The translations under genes and the position numbers were made by a program. Source: Anastrepha obliqua (lineage: Eukaryota > Arthropoda > Insecta > Diptera > Tephritidae). From it: DNA of 64,000 nt. The stretch covers positions 21,164,001-21,228,000 of the forward strand of contig NC_072893.1 of NCBI RefSeq assembly GCF_027943255.1, in the 5' to 3' direction. Shown here one piece after another: positions 1-11,405 of this stretch; within the stretch, counting starts at the first letter, position 1, and every line of letters starts with the position of its first letter. Under the pieces are notes generated by a model. The model ran no database searches. It was given only the letters and a program-made list of their open reading frames with translations, and was not told the origin of the DNA.

Positions 1-160
1 TCGCAGTGCATAATGGCCTTAGTCTGACCCGTACAACCATTACCATTTGAGCAAGTGGCCGTTGTATACTTAGTTAGGCTTTTGAACATTTGTCTAGGAA
101 AAATTTATAAAAGCTCTTCGAAACAATGAAAATATACCTTAATGTACTTTATTAGCTTAA

Positions 161-2602
161 CCCTCTACTGCATGGAAATGTTTAAAATAATGAAAATAAA
201 TAAAACACCGTAAATTTATGTTGATTGAGGGTAATTTATTGCGTATTTAACAAAAATTAAAAAATTCACTTGGCGGTTTGAAAGAAAAAAATGAAAAAAA
301 AAAAATTTTTGGGAAAAAAATTTATTGGGTGTGGAAACTTGTAAAACAGTTCCTTTTGTCGTTGTAGCACAAGAACACGTTGCACTTTTCGCAAAAGGTG
401 TATGAGCGAAAAGAGCAATCATTTTGACAAAGTTGTCGGTTTTTCATCCATTTCGGGAAATGGCCTATTCCGTCCGTCCGCACAGAACTCAAGGGGAAAT
501 CCTGTCGCTTTCTTCTTTTACTGCTGGTAGGTATATTTTCTCTACTTGCCGATAGAGAGTTTGAGGGTGTGGATATAGGTCGTCCTCATTTTTTCAATTT
601 ACCAACTTTGCAAAGATTTCCAGCTATTGCAAGTTTGAAGTCAAACAATGGCATATATTCTTTCGACTTTCGACGCCACAAAATCCAAGCATTGACAACG
701 CACATATCAATCATGAAAAAAAAATCTTTTTATATCACTTTTTTGTCCTCAGTTGTATTCTATAAAGGCCTAGTAAAGAATCCAGTAAATCAACGCCACC
801 CATATAATAATTATATACATCAACTGCCCTAGGAGAATTGATTTCAATATACTTCTTCCCTCTTTTACAGTACCGTTTTTTCTTGACATAGGGTGACATC
901 CGACATAGGTTAAAAGAATATTTACCACTTTGTTGTCAAACCAAGTGACGAGACCAAGTTCAACTTCATCAATATCTGCTACTTTTTCAACCATACTTCC
1001 ACGGCCTAACTTTTTCATTTCTTTTTCGGTTGGCATCTTACAATTTGTTACACGATTTAACCTTACTGTGCCTAAAGGTAATATACCGTTTTTCATTTGG
1101 TACACCTGAAGCTTCGGACTATTAAACCAATTATCAAAAAATAGTTGATAGTTTTTTCCTTTTGGTATTGTAGCTGCTAGTCTCGTTACAACATTTCCAC
1201 TTACTCCTATATTTGGTGCTCCTTCCGGGAATGTATCGCTTTGAGCTCCGGCAAATATATCAAAATCGTAATTGAAACCTGAAGACAAAATTTTTGAATC
1301 CCGATGGGGTTTAACTGGATTGTACTGTTTGAGGTGATGGCGGCACTTTGTGGGAATTATTTGTTCATCAACCACTAAATGTTCTTCTTTGGGTACAAGC
1401 AACAATCGAGCACGAATTTTGTCTAACAATGGTCGAATCTTAAAGAGCTTATCAAATCCGAGTTCACCTGGTGATCTTATATTTTCATTATTATTGAAGT
1501 GTAAAAATCGTTTGATGTTTTCCCATCTGTTACATGTCATTGCGTTACGTACAAATTCTTGGCCAATGAACGTGTTCCAATAATGTCTGGATGATGGTAG
1601 TTTTATCAAAGACATGTATATTGTTATGCCTGAAATAATTTTTTTAACTTTTTTACTTGAACTCGCCTATAAACTGATCAATCTCGTTCCGAGAAATATT
1701 GGCAGGTTTATTTATATCCATTTGTAATGCAATTAAATTCGATTGTTCTACAATAAAGTTCATCAAATCGTCATTTAAAATAAAATTAAACATATCTGCT
1801 GGTGTTTCCAGTTCCTCAATAAAGTCAGGAAGGTTTGAATCTCCTTGAAATGGAAAATTTTCACTGGAATAAGGAGGCAAACAAACTTCTTTCCAAATTG
1901 GAGGTCTAGGCTTTTTAGCAGATTTTGCATTTGATGTAGAAGGCTTGTTATAGTCATCTGAGTCATCGGTATCATCAGTCTCTGGTACATAAATATGCTC
2001 CTGTTCTGGCGGTTTACTTACAAAGTCTTCTTCGTCGGTATCAGATATGTAGTCATCATCACTTTGATCACCTCTACTCACTTCATAAACATACTTTAAG
2101 TTACCATAAAATGATCGTACATTCATTTCTAGGAAATTTCATTGCGATTTATCAAAAAACAAAACAGAAATATGTATACACATATGTTAGTTCATTATTT
2201 AACTACTATTAGTGCATGAAACGCCATATATGGCTTCGTCAGTTTTTACAAAAAATCAAACACAAGATACTTAGTTTTCATATAAATTATATTTTTATTC
2301 AAAAAATAACTTCACTTTCTATACAAATATATATTTTTTGCTGTAGTCTTGCTTTTATTTTTTATGCAATAGTGCACATAAATCACTTTAAAATTTGCTT
2401 TGTTCTCACACTTGAAGCATTCAAAAAAAATAACGGAAAAGGTAGCTAAAACACTTGTTGACAATATTTAGTTTTGCGTATGAGAAGAAAACAAAGCATA
2501 GAATGTGATAATTATTATTCTCTTTTGATTAAGTCCCGTTTTTATAAAAATACAACACAATCAAAGGTAAAAGCCATATTTGGCGTTATATGCGGTAGAG
2601 GG
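161..2602 (-). mobile_element. piggyBac-like DNA transposon, family 1
   Basis: TTAA sits on both sides (157-160 and 2603-2606), the target duplication typical of piggyBac. The ends are inverted repeats: left CCCTCTACTGCAT, and the right end read on the minus strand gives CCCTCTACCGCAT. Between them, on the minus strand, lies a broken transposase of the PGBD/DDE_Tnp_1_7 type. The element is about 2.4 kb, a normal length for the superfamily. Its terminal repeats and protein differ from the piggyBac at 15.9-18.4 kb, so two families are present. Confidence 0.9.
322..2126 (-). pseudogene. piggyBac-like transposase, frameshifted
   Basis: Read on the minus strand from an ATG at 2126. An acidic N-terminal part (1653-2126, rich in DDD and TDEED) ends at a stop. 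The next open part (770-1615) is in another frame and carries the catalytic core: an RNase H-like fold with VVDEQIIP and FFDNWFNSPKL, which fit the first and second acidic positions. After another frame change near 830-870 comes MGGVDLLDSL, the third catalytic Asp. The C-terminus has closely spaced Cys and His (CEKCNVFLCYNDKRNC), the piggyBac cysteine-rich domain, ending in TAA at 322-324 within a possible AATAAA. At least two frameshifts and a nonsense codon make it non-functional. Confidence 0.85.
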
Positions 2603-2606
2603 TTAA

Positions 2607-3317
2607 TGATTGTTTAGTTACATAATTACAAAAGAAATCGCTGAACCAAACTTGCTTGGCACCTGTTGAGTTGAGTCTCCATATATTCTGGTATCATTGA
2701 ATTAGAATTTTTGACTCAAGTTTTCGCTAAGACGACAATAATTGCTTAATAAACTTTTTTAACAAATTAATAACTTTTAAGCAATAAAGAAATGATAAAT
2801 TGATGCTCACTCGAAATACTCTTTTTTTTCAAATATTTCTACCATTAAATTCAAGTCACATTCAAGAAGGTAGAGAAGTAGAGAAGGATTAAGATAGAGA
2901 AGATCCAGTAACGAATACTTGCCCGAACCACTATTAATTCGTACTTCTACGATTTATTCTCAAAACAAATCCCGTTACAAAATTGTAAACCAATTTTTTC
3001 AAAATTTTATTACAGCAAAGTGCAAGTTTCAAGTTACTACAAAATACCATTGATTTTTTGTCGCTAAGGTTTCACGGCGTTTCTTCATTCAAAGTAAATG
3101 ATGGGTTTTTTTGAAATGAAAAAAAAAAACGCCTAGCTCCGTCAGCAAAAAACAAAAAAAAAAAAAGAGGTTGTCTGTAAAGTCGGTTTGCTGACGATAG
3201 TTTAACGTGATAACGTCATAAGAAAATACTGATTGAATGGTTGCATTTTTCAAAAGAAAATTTTAATTTTATTTGTTTGATAGATATTTTGTATGGATAT
3301 AGAGAATGAGTTAACAT
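2607..3317. other. AT-rich spacer, no gene seen
   Basis: No credible coding frame. AT-rich with A/T runs. The stretch at 3172-3226 contains AACGTGATAACGTCATAAG, which recurs in inverted, slightly diverged form near 5998-6020. These could be the ends of a degenerate repeat, but I cannot define its boundaries. Confidence 0.5.
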
Positions 3318-3856
3318 TAACATAACATAATATAACATAACATAACACAACACAACACAACACAACACAACACAACACAACACAACACAACACAACACAA
3401 CACAACACAACACAACACAACACAACACAACACAACACAACACAACACAACACAACACAACACAACACAACACAACACAACACAACACAACACAACACAA
3501 CACAACACAACACAACACAACACAACACAACACAACACAACACAACACAACACAACACAACACAACACAACACAACACAACACAACACAACACAACACAA
3601 CACAACACAACACAACACAACACAACACAACACAACACAACACAACACAACACAACACAACACAACACAACACAACACAACACAACACAACACAACACAA
3701 CACAACACAACACAACACAACACAACACAACACAACACAACACAACACAACACAACACAACACAACACAACACAACATAACATAACACAACACAACACAA
3801 CACAACACAACATAACATAACATAACATAACATAACATAACATAACATATCATAAA
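3318..3856. repeat. AACAC pentanucleotide satellite tract
   Basis: About 540 bp of near-perfect 5-bp repeat (AACAC, read AACAT in the flanks). The core from about 3345 to 3775 is almost pure AACAC. AACAT variants concentrate at both edges, as expected if homogenisation is strongest in the middle. The long Leu-Cys-Val frames on the complementary strand come from the repeat and are not genes. Confidence 0.97.
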
Positions 3857-4598
3857 GCATTCACCAACAGCTTCCATTTGATACCCATATTGTACATACA
3901 CATCCGAAGGTTACCCGGGTCCACGTTTTGACCTATATCTCGAGACCCTATCTACCAATAGGTATCCAAACTATACGGAAACCATCTTCAATACCTCCTT
4001 AACAATGTGTGTAAGTTTGGTTTAATTCGGTGCAAAGACACGGCGGGTCCACGTTTTGGCATATATTTCCAGACCCTAGTCATCAATAGGTATGAAAATT
4101 ACCCCGTATTAAAGCACTTATCAACAGCTTTCATTTGATACCCATATTGTACATACACAACCAAAGGTTACCCGGGTCCACGTTTTGACCTATATCTCGA
4201 GACCCCAGTCACGGAGCGGCATGGAAAATACTCTGTACTAAAGCATTCCCCAACAGCTTCAATTTGATATCCATATTGTACAAACACATTCTAGGGTCCA
4301 CGTTTTGGTCTCTATCTCGAGACCCTAGTCATGGAGCGGCATGAAAAATACTCTGGACTAAAGCATTCACTAACAGCTTCCATTTGATACCCATATTGTA
4401 CATACACATCCGAAGGTTACCCGGGTCCACGTTTTGACCTATATCTCGAGCCCTATTTCCAAAATAAAATATAATCCATGTTACTCGTGGATGATGTAGC
4501 TTTCGAATGGTGAAAGAATTTTTAAAATCGGGCCAGTAGTTTTTGAGCCTATTCATTACAAACAAACAAAGTTTTCCTCTTTATAATATTAGTATAGA
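3857..4598 (-). mobile_element. non-autonomous Helitron-like element with internal subrepeats
   Basis: On the minus strand it starts with TCTATACTAATATTATAAAG at 4598, a Helitron-type 5' TC terminus, and shares this start with 21921. It contains several copies of a roughly 120-130 bp unit holding CATTTGATACCCATATTGTA and CGGGTCCACGTTTTGACC (near 3875, 4130, 4265 and 4380). The same units recur in inverse orientation at 22240-22700. No coding capacity. The 3' end abuts the pentanucleotide tract and is not recognisable. Confidence 0.65.
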
Positions 4599-4791
4599 CA
4601 ACATATCTTATAAGGTATATGGTAAATATTAAAATACATTTTTTCCTTCATATATAATAAAAAAATTAATAATAATAACACTAAAACAACAGGTATTATT
4701 AACAAACTTGGTTTTATTTCAAATTCTTCAAGTAAATCAAATTAATAATAATCAATAAGAAGGCATATGCAAATACAAATACAGTACTATC
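4599..4791. other. AT-rich spacer
   Basis: No coding frame or known repeat seen. It separates the Helitron-like unit from the pogo-like element. Confidence 0.5.
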
Positions 4792-5543
4792 TCGATAATC
4801 CGGACACCCTTAATGTTAGGGGTCGTCCGGATTATGGGGGTGCCCGGATTATAGATGATTTTTTTTTTTTCAACTAAACGTTGTTTTTTTTTAAATGAAC
4901 ATAACGCAATTCAGATATATGTATGTACATAAATAGTTTTATTAAATACAGTACAATCATACTTACATAATAATATGTACATCTGTACATAATCAAACAT
5001 TTTTTTTTATTTAGTATGTACTATTTCAAAAAAATTATTAATTTTGGTCTGCTGCGAGTTCGCCAGCAACATTTTATCTGCAGTTTCTTTAAATCGTCTT
5101 AAAACTAAAATATCCATAGCCGAAGCGTCAATTTGTTCTGCCCATTGTATAGCCTTGGAAAAAATATTTTTTGCTTCACCGCTACTTATAGTATTTACCG
5201 CTTCAACTATGGTTCAATCAGAATCAGCTTCTTCTATATTATTATTTTCCTAATAATAATGTCCACTCAATTCAGTTTGTCACTAAAGAATAAACACAAC
5301 GCGTGATTTATGCTGTTGCATTTCGTATACATATACCATATTGTTGTTAAAGTACCGCTATTTTACGAAAAACTCACAAAGCAAACTAAAAATTAAAATA
5401 CATATGTATGTACATATTGCGAAGCAAATTTGAAAAATGTCCGGATTATAGAGTAAAAAATGTTAAACTGTCCGAATTTAGCAGTTGTCCGGATTATAGA
5501 TGTGACCGGACTACCGCGTGTCCGGATTATCGAGATAGTACTG
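4792..5543 (-). mobile_element. internally deleted pogo/jerky-like DNA transposon
   Basis: Perfect outer inverted repeats start CAGTACTATCTCGATAATCC at both ends, each flanked by TA (4790-4791 and 5544-5545), the target duplication of the Tc1/mariner/pogo superfamily. Further inverted copies of the TCCGGATTATAGA motif occur inside each end. At 752 bp it is far shorter than an autonomous element. Only the C-terminal coding remnant at 5007-5250 survives. Confidence 0.88.
5007..5250 (-). pseudogene. C-terminal remnant of jerky/pogo-like transposase
   Basis: The minus-strand frame reads from an acidic stretch through NTISSGEAKNIFSKAIQWAE and DILVLRRFKETADKML to a stop at 5007-5009. The pattern (acidic linker, then a helix with A-x2-W, then a final VLxLRRF helix) resembles the tail of CENPB/jerky-type transposases. 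An in-frame TGA precedes the block, and the CENPB DNA-binding and DDE domains are missing. The family call rests on the tail and on the terminal repeats together. Confidence 0.6.
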
Positions 5544-5695
5544 TACGTGAATTTATATATATACATATGCGCATATACATACACATATACGCTCACTTAA
5601 GTAGGAGAGAGCAAGATGTCGAACGTTGCCGTTCGTTTGCTTTGTTTGCTTTGTCGTTCGTTCCGCGCTTTCGCTTGCAGTTCATGCAATGCAAT

Positions 5696-5978
5696 GAGCA
5701 AGGTAACACTAATGTGAGCAAGGTAACACTAATGAGCAAGGTAACACTAAAGAGCAAGGTAACACTAATATGAGCAAGGTAACACTAATATGAGCAAGGT
5801 AACACTAATGAGCAAGGTAACACTAAAGAGCAAGGTAACACTAATATGAGCAAGGTAACACTAATATGAGCAAGGTAACACTAATGAGCAAGGTAACACT
5901 AAAGAGCAAGGTAACACTAATGAGCAAGGTAACTACATATGAACAGTAATGAGCAAGGTAACGACACATTTTTTCGTG
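5696..5978 (+). repeat. tandem repeat of an 18-20 bp unit with higher-order period
   Basis: About 14 consecutive units start GAGCAAGGTAACACTAA. The unit ends vary (AT, AA, ATAT), and the order of endings repeats every four units (AAT, AAA, AATAT, AATAT), giving a higher-order period near 76 bp. The last two units are diverged. It lies directly 3' of a pyrimidine-rich stretch ending TTGCAG. No protein function is inferred. Confidence 0.93.
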
Positions 5979-6299
5979 CGTGCAGCCTGTTAAATCGAAT
6001 TATAAGACGTTATCACGTCAAAAAACCAATAAAACCGCATACCTAGAAAAATTCTGAAAATACCTATTAAAAAGTGGAAAGTTTTGATGAAATTTTTTAT
6101 GTATATTTTTTTTAAGATAAATATTAAGTAGTAGCTGTACCCGGCGCGCGTTGCTACGCCAACAACTAAAATAAATTTAAGAAAAATAACTTTGAAGAAA
6201 AATCAGTACACAAATATTTAATTCATTCTAAACCATTTTATTGAATTTGTTAGTTTCGAAAAAATTGTGACATTACTAAGTTTAGTTTCAATTCGATGT

Positions 6300-6490
6300 T
6301 TATTGAAGTGCTGTGGGATACACAATATTTCTTGTTTTTCCATCTGGTGCGTAGACGAATAAATCAGAAGGTTTTCCGACACATGAGCAAGCCACAAAGA
6401 GCTGTCCATGTGAGAAGCATGGATTCTCCAAATTTAATCCACACACTTGTAACTATTGTCCTTGTGCTTCGTTAATAGCCATTGCGTAAA
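6300..6490 (-). pseudogene. Helitron helicase, C-terminal end
   Basis: The minus-strand frame from 6490 reads MAINEAQGQ, a stop, then LQVCGLNLENPCFSHGQLF, VACSCVGKPSDLFVYAPDGK, and ends TALQ-stop at 6300-6302. This is the conserved helicase motif V/VI end of insect Helitrons (normally VACSRVG, so the motif VI Arg is now Cys). It continues the frame broken at 8987 by the hAT insertion. A short deletion at the junction and the internal stop show decay. Confidence 0.85.
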
Positions 6491-6491
6491 C

Positions 6492-8978
6492 TAGTGATGG
6501 GCAAACTCAGCACATTTGCACTGTGCGGCAGCGTGTGCTTCTGCGTGCTTAAAAGTGCTAGGTGAAGGGGGATAACAAAGCACAGGGAAGAAACGGAAAA
6601 ATTGAGCGAGTTGTGTCTGTGTTTGTATCCTGAATGAGAGAGCAATTATTCATGAATTCTTACCAGGGATGCCAACTTTTATCTTCATATCAACAAATTT
6701 CTAAAAAAATAGGTTTTAAAAAATTTACTTTTTTACTATTAAACTTTCTATTATAATAATGAATTAAGATAATGAAGAACAATAAACAAGCAATTAAACA
6801 TTTCAAAAGTTCGCGTAATACTGTTTTTGCTTTGCTATATGTAAAGAAGATTAAGACCTCTGAAAATATTCAATTTGAGATTAAATTACAATCTTACATA
6901 TTGGAAAGCAATGACAGTTAAATCTTCAATAATATTGATCACTGCATATACTGACGAATCTGTAAATTATTTACACTTATCTTATGATTACTTAAATGTT
7001 TTTTGAGATCGGATATATTTTTTTAAATTGATGTTTTTTAAATTGAGCTAAGAAATCCAGAAAATCAATTTTTTTAGCAAATTACTTTATAAAATTGCAA
7101 ACTCTCTTGAGCTACCGAAGTTTGTCAAATGATACCATTTTTTCTTTTATTTTTCATAAAAAGTGGACGTGATTGAAAACTAATTTCGCCTATCTAAATC
7201 CAATACACTCTGAAATGCACAACTGTAAATAAAAATAAACAACCAATAGTATATACTTACATATGTATATAAATCATGAATAATAAAATCAACAATTTCC
7301 AAAATTGATTCCCACATTTAACAACTGCGGCAACTCTTACTCATAAGTTTTGACATTTCATAAATAAAATCAGTTTTTTCGTGATTTCTTCATTTTTCGA
7401 CGATATTTTTTGAGACCGTAAGTTACATATTATTGTCGCATAAAAAACCACTAATATTAAGTGTATTTGTATGGTGTGGATGCAGTGAAAGTGCTGAAAA
7501 TTCTATTTAAAAATTTGAAACGGCGAACGTGAAAACAAAGTGCACAGTGTTCAACTGCCGACAAAAACATAAATTTATTTCTAATGTGTAATATATTATT
7601 CTGTTTTAACTTTTCATTTAGATAAGCAAAGTTAAATAAAATATTAAATATAAAACATTTGGTTCAGCATGAGCTAAAATAAAAGAACATTGTTTAATTT
7701 GAATCCGAAGTGGAGTGTAACTTTTTTATGAAAATATGTAGACGGAGAATCACAATGCCTTGTATGTGAAAAACGTGTGGTGTGTAAAGTTTTTAACATA
7801 AAGAGACATTATGAGCTGCACAGGAGTGAATATGATGAATATGTAGGAGAAGAAAGGAAAAGTATATACAAATCCTTAAGTCTAAACGAAGAGCCCGATT
7901 CAGTGTGCCAAATTACAGAAGGTCGGAAAAATTCAAATTATTAAATTTTTTTTTTAATTTCTTAGGAAAGCGAAGATTACGTTGTAGATGCAAAGCGTGC
8001 AACTTATGAAATCGCGTTAAACCTTTCTTTAGAGAACCTTTGGACATTATTCCAATGAAAGGGACGACTAAAGGTGAAGATTTATTTCAATGTGTTAATG
8101 AATGTACTGAACGCATGGGTGTATCATGGCGAAAAGTGGTTTGCGTTGCCACCGATGGTGCGAAATCCATGAGCGGATGCAAAAAAATTTCGCTAATAAT
8201 TTTTGTGTATTTTGTCATACTGTGCGCATTGCCATATGCGTGTGATTTGAATTTGAGAGCAACTAAGTACTTACCAAGAATACCCACTCTGCTATGATAA
8301 TTTCCTCAATGTTTTTTGAAAAAATCCTCTATTTTTTTAATGGAAACATTTATGAATTGTCCTTTTTAACAAAATAAAATGTATAACATGCATTGTTTAA
8401 ATAAAATATGGCTGGTTGAGATTACTGTTCGCTGTTGTGACCAGCATTCTTTAAAAAAATGCACTAACATAAAAATATACGATATAACATACTTATATGT
8501 AAACGAAGACAATTTTTTCATTCAGAAAAATATACACCGATTGTCAGTACAAATTTTCCTCCACATAGTTTAGCAACTATGAAGCTTTGACATGCGAATG
8601 TTCAAACTTCTTGATTATAAAATCGCCTATGCTTCTTGATTACAAAAATTATTAAAGCAAATAAAATAGAAATTTGCAAAGATGATGTTAATATTCAAAG
8701 AAGCGTTTCCGATAAAAAAAACCAAAAGCATTTTATTATTTAATATGAACGATCAACACTTCGAAATCCCCTAACATGGAATTAAGTACCCTTATCTGGT
8801 AACTTTGCTATTGGCAAAGCTTCACTCTCTTTTTTACAAACACATATGCGTTGCTCAGAAGTGATTAATATACGTACACGCCTATTGCTTACCCTTCTGA
8901 TGTAAGTTTGTCGCCCCCCCATCTAGCACTTTGCTAGCACGCTCTGCTGCGAGCGTGCCACTCTGCTGCCCGTCCCTA
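6492..8978 (+). mobile_element. hAT-family DNA transposon inserted in Helitron helicase
   Basis: The 8-bp direct repeat GCGTAAAC flanks it exactly (6484-6491 and 8979-8986), the hAT hallmark. The terminal inverted repeats are TAGTGATGGGCA (left) and TAGGGACGGGCA (right, minus strand). The internal plus-strand remnants are hAT-like. Length is about 2.5 kb. Removing the element and one duplication rejoins the helicase reading order, so it arrived after the Helitron. Confidence 0.9.
7720..8184 (+). pseudogene. hAT transposase remnant (ZBED5/FAM200-like)
   Basis: The first block (7741-7945) reads QCLVCEKRVV and then NIKRHYELHRSEYD, a C-x2-C...H-x3-H BED-type zinc finger. The second block (8039-8184) reads DIIPMKGTTKGEDLFQC and CVATDGAKSMSGCKK, the conserved catalytic stretch KGTTKGED...TDGA.SM.G of domesticated-type hAT transposases. 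Stops precede and separate the blocks, and most of the catalytic domain and the dimerisation region are missing. Confidence 0.8.
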
Positions 8979-10208
8979 GCGTAAACGGTTGAATTCGAAT
9001 GGCATATCTGTCGGGATCATTGGGATACGTGGCAACAGAACGTCTTCACCTTTGAATTTTCCAGTCAAAATTGTTGCCTCGATAAGATTGTTCATCATTT
9101 TCTTGACTGAGAGTCTGGTTCCGTTGCAAAGTCGTGATGGATTTATGTTTCGAAGAAGAATGATGGGTGCGCCAATTTTCAATGTAAGAACGTGCGGCGG
9201 CATGCCTGGCAAATCAAGTGAATTCAAGAATTCAGTTGGATAGTTGACAACTTCGTCTTGATTCTCCACAGTATCGATGGACTTATATGTTGTCGTTTCA
9301 CTGGTGAAGTTGATGGTATTGGCATCGATGTTTTTGGCTGCTCTTATATCACGCGTACTGAGCCACTGATGGTTTTTGTAGTTTTGTGAAATGTTTGGGA
9401 AAACTTTTTGCACCAATTCGTCGATGCTTTCTGTGATACATTGTGTAGATTCATCAATTTCAATTCGCCCATTTCCCACATCCAATAATTGTTTTGCAAA
9501 ATTCCCAGCCGTTGCATCTCGTTGTAGTACACGCATGTTAGTTTTCAAAGTCTTCTGTAAATGACGTCATAGAACTGATGATTTATGACATGCATTAAGT
9601 TCATCAGCGGGTGTTGAACGTGGTATAATGGGCAGTGTTTGTCGAAAATCACTAGACAATAAAATAAATGCGCCACCGAAGATCCGTCTTTTTCCTCTCA
9701 AATCTCGCAGTGTACGATTAAGCGCTTCCAACGCTTCCTTGTGAGACATTGCACATTCGTCCCATATGATAATTTGACACGTTTGGCGTACTTTTCCCAT
9801 TCCAGAGTTTTTGCTGATGTTGCATGTTGGTGCCTCAGTGTTTTGCAAATTCAACGGCCGTTTCAATGCTGAATGCGTGGTTCGGCCACCATCCAAAAGA
9901 GTTGCTGCAATTCCAGACGATGCAATAGCCAGTGCGATATTATTTTGTGATCGTATGAGTGCATCTATGAAAAACAGTCCACCGCTTTGTTCTGTGATTG
10001 CACGCATAATTCTGTCAAATGCAATGCGTTGTTCTGGAATCAACTGCGGAAGATTTGTTCTAACGAATGTCCCCTGTTCGTCAGAATCATAGGGGGTTTC
10101 TCGTTGCCAATCACGATCGAAGAGGCTGTTTGCAGATCGGTTTGAATCAGGCATTCCCAGTTGCACCAGTGCATTGTTAGCGATTGTCAAACATATGTCT
10201 TCAATCAT
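8979..10208 (-). pseudogene. Helitron PIF1-like helicase, central part, P-loop deleted
   Basis: Two open pieces. 9567-10208 begins MIEDICLTIANNAL and includes LIPEQRIAFDRIM, the Walker B-type IIIWDECAMSHKEALEALNR, and FGGAFILLSSDFRQTLPIIP. 8976-9548 continues with TNMRVLQRD and GAPIILLRNINPSRLCNGTR. These match the helicase of insect Helitrons in order. The Walker A region is missing: FFIDA joins directly to LIRSQNNIALAIA where the family has an APGGTGKT loop, so ATP binding is lost. A frame break lies between the pieces and the 3' end is cut by the hAT element. Confidence 0.88.
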
Positions 10209-10453
10209 CTATGAACATGTCATATTCGTTTCATCTGTGTAAAAGTACATGGTCATACTAATTTTTCTGACAATCGGAGCAGAAGTTGCTACTCTATAGC
10301 GCCATCTGGTGGCGAGTGGCATCAATGAACATATTCTACAAACCTTCTCCGTGAAAAAATACATTTATATACCATTTTTCATAATAATCGGTCCAGTAGT
10401 TTTTGAGTTCATCGATGACATACAGACAAACATTCATTTTTATATATAAGATT

Positions 10454-10712
10454 ATATATATATATATAATTGGCGCGTACACCCGTTTTGGGTGTTTGGC
10501 CGAGCTCCTCTTCCTATTTATGATGTGCGTCTTGATATTGGCAGAAATACACTCGGAGGTTTGCCATTGCCCGCTGAGGGGCGACCGCTATTAGAAAAAA
10601 CTTTTTCTTAATTTTGATCTTTCGCCGAGATTCGAACCTACGTTCTCTCTGTGAATTCCGAATGGCAGTCACGCACCAATCCTTTCGGCTACGGCGGCCG
10701 CGGCGGAATTCC
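10454..10712 (-). mobile_element. tRNA-derived SINE
   Basis: On the minus strand an A-box-like TGGTGCGTGAC is followed by a B box GGTTCGAATCT (10628-10638), then a non-tRNA body containing CAATGGCAAACCTCCGAGTG and GGGTGTACGCGCCAATT, ending in a TA repeat. The body recurs on the plus strand at 28145-28340. This is a pol III SINE and not a functional tRNA: the head does not fold into a standard cloverleaf by eye. Confidence 0.8.
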
Positions 10713-11159
10713 TTTCTCTTTATAATGAAATAAACATCCGATCATTTTTATTAAAAAATGGCATTTTTCTTTGAATATCAAAATAACACCTCTTATTGGA
10801 AAAACCATTTATATTTCATAAAAATATTTCCTTTCAAGATTATTTCATAAATAAAAACTAATTATTAAAAAAAAACCGTATTATTAGTCATTCGAAACAT
10901 AGTAAACCAGAAAAACTAATTTTGTGTGAGCACGAGTTTCGGAATTGTCTTCCGCCAACAACAATTTCCACACGACTTAGTACTAATTAAATCAATTTTT
11001 AACTTTTTTAAACTTAACTCATCAGATTAGGTTTAAACGTTTGCAAAATACCAGATTCGTGTGCTGGCTGAAAAAAGATGAAGTCGATTTTTACAACTTC
11101 CTCACCTTGTCTTGACTCCTATTAGACAGATAAATTTGATTTTAGGTTTGCACTTCAAC
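10713..11159. other. AT-rich spacer
   Basis: No coding frame or recognisable repeat seen. Confidence 0.5.
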
Positions 11160-11405
11160 CTCAAAGTCTTTTGTTCCCTCTACTCACCGCAGTACCTCAT
11201 CCAAGCCCAGTTCCCTTAAAAGACCTAAGATAGAGGTGGGTTTGGCTGAGCATATGTGCCTTTCCTCTGGCTGCAATTGAGCGAGATGTCTCAACCATCT
11301 TCGCACTATAGCGGTGCACTCAGGGACAGGGTGCATTGGAGTCTTCGAGTATTGGTTGCAAGAGTTAGTGGAACATGTCCCAACCCTTTGCAGATGGCTG
11401 CGCAA
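11160..11405 (-). pseudogene. LINE C-terminal fragment
   Basis: The minus-strand frame contains PECTAIVRRWLRHLAQLQPE followed by KPTSILGLLRELGLDEVLR and a stop. The spacing of a Cys-containing strand, an RRxLRHL helix and a final LLxFxxxxGL helix resembles the tail of RNase H-carrying LINEs. No other domain is present. The clade is uncertain. The following 11406-11700 has no clear gene. Confidence 0.4.

Larger units (their letters stand above)
6131..10451 (-). mobile_element. Helitron with nested hAT insertion
   Basis: On the minus strand the 5' end is TCTTATATATAAAAATGAAT at 10451. The 3' end has a GC-rich hairpin (GCGTAGCAACGCGCGCCGGG) followed by CTAC|T at 6131, a diverged CTRR terminus. 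Between them are pieces of the Rep-helicase ORF. The Rep domain and helicase N-terminus are absent: only about 240 bp separate the 5' end from the helicase remnant. A 2.5 kb hAT element splits the helicase. The 5' end lies in the TA-rich tail of a SINE, consistent with Helitron insertion between A and T. Confidence 0.82.

Noticed and set aside
3318..3856. Telomeric repeat
   Set aside because: The unit is AACAC, not the arthropod TTAGG, and flies lack short telomerase repeats.
3216..3901. Three overlapping 190-210 codon frames of Leu-Cys-Val repeats
   Set aside because: They are translations of the AACAC satellite in all frames; no gene.
5696..5978. Regularly spaced repeat that could suggest a CRISPR-like array
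   Set aside because: There are no unique spacers, the units are contiguous, and the genome is eukaryotic.
10620..10700. Possible tRNA gene from A and B boxes
   Set aside because: It is the head of a SINE: no good cloverleaf by eye, and the element body and TA tail follow.
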